Shown here in pieces: positions 1 to 8,443 of a DNA stretch of 13,725 nucleotides. The notes under the pieces are model-generated. The model was not told the origin of the DNA. It searched no databases and worked only from the letters and a program-made list of their open reading frames with translations. Made by a program: the position numbers and the translations under genes. This DNA comes from DASRDU01 sp035560235 (GTDB lineage: Bacteria > Acidobacteriota > Blastocatellia > RBC074). The stretch is taken from assembly GCA_035560235.1 (NCBI GenBank), contig DATMAG010000108.1, positions 1-13,725 of the forward strand. The letters are read 5' to 3'. The stretch's first letter is position 1, and each line of letters begins with the position of its first letter.

Positions 1-73
1 GTCCTTTGATCGCTTCCAGGGCGATCCGGGCTTTGAGTGCTGCTGAATAAGTTTTTCGCTGTCTGGCCATCAT
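1..73 (-). CDS. IS3-family transposase OrfA, N-terminal fragment
   Basis: This is the first 24 codons of an IS3-family OrfA, the helix-turn-helix DNA-binding part of the transposase that binds the terminal repeats. The protein begins MMARQRKTYSAALKARIALE, then AIKG, and this Arg/Lys-rich start followed by an Ala/Leu helix is typical of IS3 OrfA proteins (transposase_8 type). Two adjacent ATG codons (71-73 and 68-70) follow a GAGGAG ribosome binding site. The gene continues beyond the left edge. In this family orfB (the DDE integrase) normally follows by a -1 frameshift, but it cannot be seen here. Confidence 0.85.
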   Translation of the reverse strand, partial: MMARQRKTYSAALKARIALEAIKG

Positions 74-138
74 TTTCTCCTCGTTGGACAGCAGCGATTT
101 TACACCTTGAACGCCTGTCTAAATTTTGGGGAGTATCA
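1..138 (-). mobile_element. IS3-family insertion sequence, left end only (runs off the window)
   Basis: This is the orfA-proximal end of an IS3-family element, read on the minus strand. The inferred terminus is at 138: reading inward on the minus strand it begins TGATACTCCCC, which resembles the TGATCTTACCC end of IS3 itself. About 65 bp of leader follow, then a Shine-Dalgarno sequence and the orfA start. To the right of 138 the sequence becomes an in-frame receiver-domain coding region, which supports a boundary here. The rest of the element, its other terminal repeat and the expected 3-bp target duplication lie outside the window. The exact boundary is an inference and could be off by a few bases. 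Confidence 0.75.
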
Positions 139-377
139 TAAGGTGCGACTGGTGCTGACCGATATGATGATGCCGGTGATGGACGGTCCTGGAATGATTC
201 GCGCCCTGCGGAGACTCAACCCGCAGCTTGCGATCATCGGCAGCAACGGTCTGGCTGAGGAGCAGAAGGCCGGCGAGGCCCGGCAGCTTGGCGTCAGCCT
301 CATTCTGATGAAGCCTTACAACGCCGAGACGCTGCTGAAAGCGATTGCCCGGATTCTGCATTCAGAACCTGAACAGG

Positions 378-2075
<1,698 letters not shown>

Positions 2076-2647
2076 TGGCAGCTTGTTCCCGGGTTTTTCC
2101 TTCTGCACCAGAGGCAGGGAGAGCAACCGATATGCCGGTACGAGACAGTGAAAGCAACCATCGCCTGGGAAAAGGATGCGCGTGTTTCCCCTTCTTGTGG
2201 GGAAGTTATCGCACAACGCGGCGTAATCCTGCTCAATCTTCCGCGCTACTCGCGCTGACTTCGGAGTATCAGCCAGGTTCGCGAGAGATTTCAACTGGCG
2301 GGGTGGTTACGGGGAAGTCTTATTCAATCGCGCTTGACGAGGGCATTCACCTCGCGCTCAGGACCAGGCGCCACAAAAGTCCGCTGGCTTCCGGTGATCA
2401 GCCGCGAGGAGGAGGCTGCCGTGGATTCTCTCACTCAGCGGGGTGCTGCTGCGCGCTGAAGAGGGGCAGGGAAAGCATCAGCCGGAACTCAGTTGCGGGG
2501 ATGCGATGAGGACGCTCAGCGCAGGCTGCGAACTTCATCCGGCGGGACAGGCAGCGATGGCATAATGCTGCCGGACTCAGCAGGCGCGCCGGGCGGCCAC
2601 TGAGTCCTCGAGGTCTGACGCCGGATTGTTTTTCGGGGAAGAAACTG
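2076..2647. other. 572-bp intergenic region, leader of glgP and 3' region of the SGNH gene
   Basis: I find no convincing gene here. The reading frames present (a 78-aa minus frame at 2431-2667 and plus frames at 2075-2509) lack a ribosome binding site and family features. Towards glgP there is a small perfect dyad, TTCCCC-N7-GGGGAA (2186-2204). A weak minus-strand promoter candidate, TTGCTT-N17-CATATC, lies between it and the start codon. Towards the SGNH gene there is an 8-bp perfect inverted repeat at 2573-2607. The two flanking genes are on the same strand, so this space is both a 3' untranslated region and a promoter region. Confidence 0.5.
2573..2607 (-). terminator. Possible terminator hairpin downstream of the SGNH esterase gene
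   Basis: GGACTCAG (2573-2580) and CTGAGTCC (2600-2607) are perfect inverted copies around a 19-nt GC-rich loop that itself contains the palindrome GGCGCGCC. The hairpin lies about 40 bp past the esterase stop codon. There is no U-tract, so it may only stabilise the mRNA 3' end. Confidence 0.35.
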
Positions 2648-3469
2648 TCACGGCCTGAGCGGCGCATAGCCGAGACCTCTCAGCAGGTCGGCAATCACCT
2701 TGTGGCCGCGAGCGTTGGGGTGATAACCATCGAAGGCGATATACCCGCGCGTGTTCGGATCAATGTCGCCGTTCGGCCCGTTGAAGGCAAGATAGACCCG
2801 GGCGTATGGAATGTGACTGGCCGTGCTGGTGGCCGCAATGTAATTGTTGATGTCATCCAGATAGGGCCTGAGCACCACGAAATCATTGCCCTGATCACCG
2901 GGCCAGGTGTCAGCAGCCTTATCAGCACTGACGAACGGATTGTAAATGTCCATCGTGCGGATGATCGTGTTGCCGGTGCTGCGCAGCGAAAGAATGGTTG
3001 CGATGATTCCGCTCCAGTTGGACTTGAAACTGCTGACAGCGCTTCTGAGGCAGTCCTGATTGTCCGCGCCTCCGCAGGTTCCGGCCTTGTACTGATCGCG
3101 CGCGTCGAGAAGGTCGTTGCCACCGATGTCCCACGTGACGACCGACGACCTCGCGACTGAGAAACGAAAGACGGCGTCGGATCTGAGGGCCGCCAGCAGA
3201 TCAGCGCTCGTCCAGCCGGGGACGCCAAGGTTGGTCAGCTTCACGCTCACCCCGTTGTCGGCGGCGACATAGCCGCTGTAAGTGGGCACGTAGCCCCTGC
3301 CGATGGGCGCATACAAACCAAACGCAATTGAATCGCCGAGCGCCGTGTAATTCCAGGTTTCAGCCGCCGCAACCGGACGAACCATGAATGAGGCCGCCAG
3401 CAGCAGCGCGCACAGCCAGGCGCGGAGAACTTTGTCAGCAGCAGTGACTGATCGGCTGAACAAAAGCAT
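2648..3469 (-). CDS. Secreted SGNH/GDSL-family esterase or lipase
   Basis: This 273-aa exported hydrolase belongs to the SGNH superfamily, which cleaves carboxyl esters of lipids or acetylated sugars with a Ser-His-Asp set. A signal peptide covers residues 1 to about 36: a basic start, a hydrophobic stretch WLCALLLAASFMV, and a likely cleavage after VAAA. Block I is ALGDSIAFG with Ser47 as nucleophile. Block II is the glycine in LGVPGW. Block III is DIGGNDLL with Asn118. Block V is DGYHPN with Asp247 and His250. Cys132 and Cys140 could form a disulfide, as suits an exported enzyme. AAGGAG lies nine bases before ATG 3469, which fixes the start, and a good promoter is at 3579-3607. The substrate cannot be told from sequence. 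Confidence 0.9.
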   Translation of the reverse strand: MLLFSRSVTAADKVLRAWLCALLLAASFMVRPVAAAETWNYTALGDSIAFGLYAPIGRGYVPTYSGYVAADNGVSVKLTNLGVPGWTSADLLAALRSDAVFRFSVARSSVVTWDIGGNDLLDARDQYKAGTCGGADNQDCLRSAVSSFKSNWSGIIATILSLRSTGNTIIRTMDIYNPFVSADKAADTWPGDQGNDFVVLRPYLDDINNYIAATSTASHIPYARVYLAFNGPNGDIDPNTRGYIAFDGYHPNARGHKVIADLLRGLGYAPLRP

Positions 3470-3578
3470 GGGGGTTGTCTCCTTGTTTTATTGTCTGCTT
3501 CATTTGCAGAAGCCGGTGTGTGACAAGCTTTCCCGCTTCAGAATGCCGGATTGTGAGGAAGCTCGCTTGAGGGCTTGC

Positions 3579-3607
3579 AGTATATGCCGCGTCAGCCAGA
3601 CCGTCAA
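3579..3607 (-). promoter_or_regulatory. Sigma70-type promoter of the SGNH esterase gene
   Basis: On the minus strand TTGACG (3602-3607) and TATACT (3579-3584) are separated by exactly 17 bp, close to the -35/-10 consensus. The predicted transcript would have a leader of about 100 nt before ATG 3469. The promoter lies just downstream of the 111-aa gene's terminator-like hairpin, so the esterase gene is probably a separate transcription unit. Confidence 0.65.
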
Positions 3608-3642
3608 ACCAGCCTGGCTGCTGATCCCGGCTGGCGATTGAG

Positions 3643-3673
3643 CGTCCGGCAGGCTGATCTGATTTGCCGGACG
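3643..3673 (-). terminator. Probable terminator hairpin of the 111-aa gene
   Basis: CGTCCGGCA (3643-3651) and TGCCGGACG (3665-3673) form a perfect 9-bp GC-rich stem with a 13-nt loop. It begins 5 bp after the stop codon of the minus-strand gene at 3679. It lacks a run of T after the stem, so it could be an intrinsic terminator of a U-poor kind or an mRNA-stabilising structure. Confidence 0.5.
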
Positions 3674-3678
3674 GTTAT

Positions 3679-4014
3679 TCACCCGGACAGGCGGGAATCA
3701 GGATTCGACCGCGAAGTTGTATGTGGCTGCCCTGAAACCTCTGTTTGTTTCAGTTCCTCCCTCAGCCGTCTGAGCGCAATTGAGATGTCCTCGACGAGGA
3801 TCGGATCATAAGCGGCAGCGGAGCGATACCGGGTCAGCAGGAAAGGAATGGTTCGACGAGCCGTGCCGCTGTCGAAGGTGATGTTATATTCCAGTTCCTC
3901 ATTCGGCAGAATCTCCGCTCCTGCACAGCTGATTTTCACAATCTTCCAGTCAAGATTGTTTCTGCGCAGGGCTTCAGTGGCATGCTTCCTGATGAAAGTC
4001 AGTAGTTCACTCAT
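3679..4014 (-). CDS. Hypothetical protein, 111 aa
   Basis: I do not recognise this family. The chosen start, ATG 4014, follows GGAGAG on the minus strand at a short spacing. The frame is open 31 codons further upstream (to 4107), but that stretch lacks a ribosome binding site. The protein starts MSELLTFIRKHATEALRRNN, an amphipathic helix. A predicted beta-rich middle follows (WKIVKISCAGAEI and LEYNITFDSGT), then a helical basic segment (ISIALRRLREELK) and a polar tail. No signal peptide or membrane segment is visible, so it should be cytosolic. It lies 139 bp downstream of the 7-TM gene on the same strand, so cotranscription is possible, and a hairpin follows its stop. Confidence 0.65.
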   Translation of the reverse strand: MSELLTFIRKHATEALRRNNLDWKIVKISCAGAEILPNEELEYNITFDSGTARRTIPFLLTRYRSAAAYDPILVEDISIALRRLREELKQTEVSGQPHTTSRSNPDSRLSG

Positions 4015-4153
4015 ATCTCTCCCGAGACTTATGGCTGTAAAAATCCCGCTCCGGCAGTTTTCCCGGCGGAGATGGAACCCTTCATTTATGAGTGAGAAAA
4101 TCCGCAAAACATTTCACTGTTTCGCTGCGGGCAGACAAATCCTGGCAGCTCGT

Positions 4154-5041
4154 TTATGAGGCTCCGGTTCCGGAATTGGCATCCTGATCCGCCAGGTGTT
4201 TGAACTGCGGATAGAGCCGCCTGAAGCATTCGGGGCAGATTCCGTGGCTGAAGACTGTGTCGGTATGTTCTCTGAGGTAGGATTCGATCTGCTGCCAGTA
4301 GCCCTGATCGTTGCGCACACTCTTGCAGGAGGCACAGATCGGCAGCAGGCCGCTGAGAGTCCTGACTTCCCGCAGCGCCGCCTGCAGTTCCGCGTTTGAC
4401 TGGTCATTGCACATCAGCATAAAGCCGAAGGTCAGAATAATGATGATGACCGACTGTCCGACAATAAAGGCATTCTGCACCGGGCCGCGCGCAAAGAGGC
4501 TCGGGAGCGGATCCGGGACAAGGAGCAGATGCAGCACTCTGAGAATCGCGATCAGACCGGAAGCCGAAAAACCTGCCATAGTCAGCCAGTGACTGAATGG
4601 CTTCGGCCCTGGCTGAACTGAAAGAATCGTCTTCACGCACAGAGTGGCCACAATCACCAGAGCCACTGCAACAATCAGCGCCCGCACGATAATATCGGGC
4701 TTCACATAACAGAAGAAGGTCAGCAGCAGCGGAATCACCCCGGCCACAAGATAAATCCGCGGCTTGAGGGAAACCTTTCTGAACCGGTTGAGCGCGTGAT
4801 AAATGAGGATGACGGAAAGGACGAGCAGGGAATTGGCAATGACAACTGAAAGGAAATCGGAGGCGGAACCGCGCAGGCCAAGCAGCACCCAGCCGATTCC
4901 CTGAAAGCCAATGGCTGTGGCCCAGAGCCGCAGGCCCCGATCCTGATCCTTCTCTGACCAGGAGGCCAGCATCATGGCTCCGCTCATCAGGAGCGTGCTG
5001 ACTGCCGCCATGAAAATAACCGTTCGAATATCGAGATTCAT
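4154..5041 (-). CDS. Seven-transmembrane protein with C-terminal Cys-pair (CxxC...CxxC) motif
   Basis: This is a 295-aa membrane protein. Seven hydrophobic segments can be seen at about residues 6-27, 40-56, 63-83, 96-112, 118-140, 152-175 and 190-211. They resemble the 7-TM input modules that often precede kinase or GGDEF domains. Instead of a catalytic domain there is a short helix (NAELQAALREVRTLSGLL) and then the motif PICASCKSVRNDQGYW with Cys236 and Cys239, and GICPECFRRLYP with Cys269 and Cys272. The same Cys-pair tail is known at the C-terminus of many PAS, GGDEF and receiver proteins, especially in Deltaproteobacteria and Acidobacteria, but its function is not established. It could bind zinc or sense redox state. 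No strong ribosome binding site precedes ATG 5041. The protein is probably a signalling receptor; its ligand is unknown. Confidence 0.8.
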   Translation of the reverse strand: MNLDIRTVIFMAAVSTLLMSGAMMLASWSEKDQDRGLRLWATAIGFQGIGWVLLGLRGSASDFLSVVIANSLLVLSVILIYHALNRFRKVSLKPRIYLVAGVIPLLLTFFCYVKPDIIVRALIVAVALVIVATLCVKTILSVQPGPKPFSHWLTMAGFSASGLIAILRVLHLLLVPDPLPSLFARGPVQNAFIVGQSVIIIILTFGFMLMCNDQSNAELQAALREVRTLSGLLPICASCKSVRNDQGYWQQIESYLREHTDTVFSHGICPECFRRLYPQFKHLADQDANSGTGAS

Positions 5042-5337
5042 AACTGACCAGCTGGAAAGCAGCTCACTGTTCTGCAGGAGGGCCGGAGCGGCAAAGGCAA
5101 CCGCGAGTCCGAACCGTGAATGATCACCCGACCGTCAAACTGGAAGTGTTTCCGTGATTATGAGAACACGAAATGATTCCGTCAGCGCTGAGAGAAACGA
5201 TACCAGAGTGCCTCAGGCAAAGACCAGAGGCATCTGCTTCATCACATCAGGCAACAGTGGCACACGAATTCACTACAGAGGACCAAAGTGGAACACCGCA
5301 GAAGACCAGATTCCATGCTCTGTGCTCCTTCTGGTAT

Positions 5338-5512
5338 TACAGCAGTTCTCATTTGAGTGTTCAGCCTTGTCGGAGCGCGGCAGCGTGTGGAGTGCGGCGG
5401 CCTGGCACCGCTTTGGCTCGCGCAGGCGCAACACTCGAAGGCCAATGCGGCGCCAGGCCGCCGCACTCCACACGCTGCCGCGCTCCTGAACAGGCAATTC
5501 AAAACTGCTGTA
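5338..5512. repeat. Long palindromic intergenic element (inverted repeat, 46-bp core arms)
   Basis: The core arms 5372-5417 and 5441-5486 are inverted copies. The outer 35 bp match perfectly (beginning GGAGCGCGGCAGCGTGTGG) and the full 46 bp carry only two mismatches, around a 23-nt spacer. Outside them the symmetry continues imperfectly: 5338-5363 pairs with 5487-5512 at 21 of 26 positions, with perfect TACAGCAGTT and TGTTCA blocks, and an 8-nt asymmetry lies on the left. The whole could fold into one long hairpin. It is intergenic and shows no coding selection. This is the form expected of a REP-like or MITE-like dispersed element, but copy number cannot be seen in this window. Confidence 0.85.
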
Positions 5513-5578
5513 GTATAGTCCGCCGGTTCGGTGATCAGAGCGATGACTGCGCGATCCGGTACACTGGCGATCACTTCA

Positions 5579-5600
5579 GAACAGTCGGGACGAACTGTTC
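5579..5600. promoter_or_regulatory. Dyad GAACAGT-N8-ACTGTTC, candidate operator of GH127
   Basis: GAACAGT (5579-5585) and ACTGTTC (5594-5600) are perfect 7-bp inverted half-sites, 22 bp overall, ending 26 bp before the GH127 start codon. The size and position suit a dimeric repressor or a leader hairpin. No matching regulator gene is adjacent. Confidence 0.4.
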
Positions 5601-5626
5601 AGCTTCCGGGTGAAAAAGGAAAATTT

Positions 5627-8083
5627 ATGAAAACTGTCAACAGATGGTTCATCGTGACGCTCCTGGCAGTCGTGTGCAACGGGCTGCCTGCCGGTCTGGC
5701 GCAGCAGAAATCAAAATCGCCGCAGCCGCCGCGTGATTACCCGGTCAAACCGGTGCCGTTCACTGCCGTTCATTTCGACGATCTGTTCTGGGCGCCGCGC
5801 ATCGAGGTCAACCGCACGGTGAGCATTCCCTTCGCCTTTGAAAAATGCGAGCAGACCGGGCGCGTCGACAACTTTCTTCGGGCGGCAGCAGTGCTGCGCG
5901 GCGAACCGCTCAAGGAGAAGAAAATTCCGCCGTACCCGTTCGACGACACTGATCTCTACAAAGTCATCGAAGGCGCTTCCTATGCGCTCACGGTCAAACC
6001 TGATCCGAAGCTTGAGGCATACCTTGACAGCCTGATTGAAAAGATCGCCGCCGCGCAGGAGCCGGATGGTTATCTCTATCCGGCGCGCACGATTGATCCC
6101 GCCAGCCCGCATCGCTGGTCAGGCAGCAGTCGCTGGGAACTGGAAAAGGTTGACAGTCACGAACTCTACAACTTCGGCCATCTCGCCGAAGCGGCCATCG
6201 CGCATTACCAGGCCACCGGCAAACGCTCGCTGCTCGACATTGCGCTGAAAGAGGCCGAACTGCTCGATCAGACATTCGGTCCCGGCAAACAGTCCATCTG
6301 GCCCGGCCACCAGATTACTGAAATGGCGCTCGCCAAACTCTATCGCGCTTCGGGCGATGAACGTTATCTCAAACTGGCGAAGTTCATGCTCGACGCGCGC
6401 GGGCCTGATGGTTCGCCCGGCGCAGGCCGCACTTATAACCAGTCGCACAAAAAAGTCATCGAGCAGACCGAGGCCGTCGGCCACGCTGTGCGCGCGACCT
6501 ATATGTATACGGGAATGGCCGATGTGGCCGCGCTCACCGGCGATGCCTCGTACGTCAAAGCGATTGACGCGATCTGGGACGATGTCGTGGGCAAAAAGCT
6601 TTACATCACCGGCGGCATCGGCGCGACGAGTTCAGGTGAAGCCTTCGGAGGCGCCTTCGAACTGCCGAATATGACCGCTTACAACGAAACCTGCGCGGCC
6701 ATCGGCAACGATTACTGGAACTATCGGCTGTTCCTGCTGCACGCCGATGCGAAGTACATAGATGTGATGGAGCGCACGCTTTACAACGGCCTGATCTCAG
6801 GCGTTTCGCTCGACGGCAAATCGTTCTTCTATCCGAACCCGCTCGAATCCGCCGGGCAGCATCAGCGCAGCCCCTGGTTCGGCGTGGCCTGCTGTCCGGG
6901 CAACATCACGCGCTTTATCGCCTCAGTGCCCGGTTACGTTTATGCGCAGCAGGGCGACAGGCTTTACGTCAATCTGTTTGTCGGCAGCACGGGCGAGGTC
7001 AGACTCGACAATGGCCGCACGGTGCAACTCGTGCAGCAGACGCGCTACCCCTGGGACGGCGCCGTGAAGCTGACGCTCAATCCCGACAAGGCCGGGCCGT
7101 TCACACTCAGCGTGCGCATTCCCGGCTGGGCGCGCAACGAAGCCGTGCCGAGCGCGCTCTATCGTTTTGCCGATCAGAACAACGAACCGGTCACGCTGAA
7201 AGTGAATGGCAGGCCTGTGCCACTCAGACTCGACAAAGGCTATGCCGGCCTGAGTCGCACCTGGAAACGGGGCGATGTGGTTGAACTGCTGCTGCCGATG
7301 CCTGTGCGTCGCATTGTGGCGAGCGACCAGGTCGGCGCTGATCGCGGGCGCGTGGCGCTGCAGCGCGGCCCGCTGGTTTACTGCGCCGAATGGCCTGACA
7401 ATCCTGATGGCCGCGTGCGCAACCTCGTGCTGCCCGACAGCGCAAAGCTGACCTCTGAATTCAGACCCGCACTCCTGGGCGGCGTCACGGTGATCAGAAG
7501 CCGGGCGCTGGGTCTCTCATTCGATGCCCAGGGAAAACTGCTCAGACAGGAACAGGAGTTCACCGCGATTCCGTATTACGCCTGGGCCAATCGCGGGCGC
7601 GGTGAAATGCTGGTCTGGATTCCCAATACTGAAGCCAGTGCCAGGCCGCGTCCTTATCCGACCATCGCCACAACCAGCACGGTCACAGTCTCGAACCGGC
7701 AGCGGCGCGACCCGCGTATGATCAATGACGGCGAAGATCCGCCCGCCTCCAGCGATTCCGCTTTGTATTTCGACTGGTGGCCGCGCAAGGGCACGACCGA
7801 GTGGATTGAATACGCCTTTGCAAAACCGGCGACCGTTTCAGAAGTGCAGGTCTACTGGTTCGACGACACAGGACACGGCGAAGTGCGCGTGCCGCAGGCC
7901 TGGCGCGTGTTGTACAAGGACGGCGATGAATGGAAGCCGGTCGAAGCTGTGGATGCTTACGGCGTGGCGAAGGATCAGTACAACAAGGTCGGCTTCAAAC
8001 CGGTGACGACCAGCGGCCTGCGGCTGGAAGTGACAATGCAGCCCGGCTGGTCTGCGGGCGTGCAGGAATGGAAAGTGAAGTGA
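5627..8083 (+). CDS. Secreted GH127-family glycoside hydrolase (beta-L-arabinofuranosidase-like)
   Basis: This 818-aa exported enzyme belongs to glycoside hydrolase family 127 (formerly DUF1680). The characterised member HypBA1 releases beta-L-arabinofuranose from plant arabinooligosaccharides. The start ATG 5627 follows AAGGA at about 7 nt and begins a signal peptide (KTVNRWFIVTLLAVV, cleavage near GLAQQ). The frame is open to 5531, but that extension spoils the signal peptide. The (alpha/alpha)6 barrel spans about residues 45-450. Its catalytic set aligns with HypBA1: Glu338 (SSGEAFGG), Glu354 and Cys356 (YNETCA), and Cys422-Cys423 (ACCPGN), the zinc-binding and nucleophile residues. Beta-sandwich regions follow. 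The last 120 residues look like a galactose-binding (discoidin-like) domain, perhaps a carbohydrate-binding module. The sugar specificity is inferred from the family. Confidence 0.93.
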   Translation: MKTVNRWFIVTLLAVVCNGLPAGLAQQKSKSPQPPRDYPVKPVPFTAVHFDDLFWAPRIEVNRTVSIPFAFEKCEQTGRVDNFLRAAAVLRGEPLKEKKIPPYPFDDTDLYKVIEGASYALTVKPDPKLEAYLDSLIEKIAAAQEPDGYLYPARTIDPASPHRWSGSSRWELEKVDSHELYNFGHLAEAAIAHYQATGKRSLLDIALKEAELLDQTFGPGKQSIWPGHQITEMALAKLYRASGDERYLKLAKFMLDARGPDGSPGAGRTYNQSHKKVIEQTEAVGHAVRATYMYTGMADVAALTGDASYVKAIDAIWDDVVGKKLYITGGIGATSSGEAFGGAFELPNMTAYNETCAAIGNDYWNYRLFLLHADAKYIDVMERTLYNGLISGVSLDGKSFFYPNPLESAGQHQRSPWFGVACCPGNITRFIASVPGYVYAQQGDRLYVNLFVGSTGEVRLDNGRTVQLVQQTRYPWDGAVKLTLNPDKAGPFTLSVRIPGWARNEAVPSALYRFADQNNEPVTLKVNGRPVPLRLDKGYAGLSRTWKRGDVVELLLPMPVRRIVASDQVGADRGRVALQRGPLVYCAEWPDNPDGRVRNLVLPDSAKLTSEFRPALLGGVTVIRSRALGLSFDAQGKLLRQEQEFTAIPYYAWANRGRGEMLVWIPNTEASARPRPYPTIATTSTVTVSNRQRRDPRMINDGEDPPASSDSALYFDWWPRKGTTEWIEYAFAKPATVSEVQVYWFDDTGHGEVRVPQAWRVLYKDGDEWKPVEAVDAYGVAKDQYNKVGFKPVTTSGLRLEVTMQPGWSAGVQEWKVK

Positions 8084-8443
8084 GCGGCCCGGTAATACAG
8101 GGCTGCGTAAAACAGACTGAGATCAATTTCAAAACGACAATCGCGAAGCGTGTAATCGCCCCCGACCGGCGTCGCCTGAGCCTGCGCGGAGAGGCGTACT
8201 GCGAAAAGTACGAACCGCAACTCGCGGAGTTGAAACCCTTCCTTGTCAGGCGCCTCTGTTATTCAGAGCAGGGTTCGACAGATCAAAAAGCCCGCTCTGT
8301 TTCAGAAAAGACAACCATTCGCTCTCTCTGGACATCCTGTCGGGCGTCATACAGCGTGATCCGGTGTTCGTCATTCACCCCTGCTGACTGACCGGTCACA
8401 CAACCACTGACCCGCTGATGGTCGGAGAAACGAGGGGAGAAGG
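8084..8443. other. 360-bp gap after GH127 with clustered hairpins
   Basis: No gene is supported. Between 8190 and 8268 several perfect short stems cluster: CGTACT-N6-AGTACG (8195-8212), CAACTC-N3-GAGTTG (8218-8232), CTCTG-N5-CAGAG (8254-8268), and an outer pair AGAGGCG/CGCCTCT (8190-8196 with 8251-8257) that could enclose the first two. The minus strand here reads as an open frame with a peptide-like string, but it has no ribosome binding site and runs into the GH127 3' end. The region may be a terminator or processing region of GH127, a structured RNA, or a degraded repeat. Confidence 0.45.

Larger units (their letters stand above)
5042..5626. other. 585-bp intergenic region between divergent genes, with repeats
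   Basis: This region separates the minus-strand 7-TM gene from the plus-strand GH127 gene. It holds the motif GACCGTCAAAC (5130-5140), which is shared with the SGNH promoter. It also holds a degenerate CACAGAGGA-like stretch (about 5270-5335), the large palindrome at 5338-5512, and a small dyad at 5579-5600. Reading frames here, such as the 146-aa plus frame at 5173-5613 and the 110-aa minus frame at 5242-5574, are translations of the palindrome on either strand and are not taken as genes. Confidence 0.6.

Noticed and set aside
2076..2294. N-terminal extension of the phosphorylase to a TTG start
   Set aside because: The 73 extra residues do not resemble the family, there is no ATG, and known short-form proteins start at the MIAYFSMEIG segment.
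2431..2667. 78-aa minus frame after the SGNH gene
   Set aside because: It overlaps the SGNH 3' end, lacks start signals and crosses the hairpin at 2573-2607.
5173..5613. 146-aa plus frame and 110-aa minus frame over the palindrome
   Set aside because: Both are translations of the inverted repeat and show no start signals or family features.
7975..8260. Minus-strand open frame with a signal-peptide-like string (LRFVLFAVRLSAQAQA)
   Set aside because: It overlaps the GH127 3' end, has only a TTG start and no ribosome binding site. The coding look may come from a repeat.
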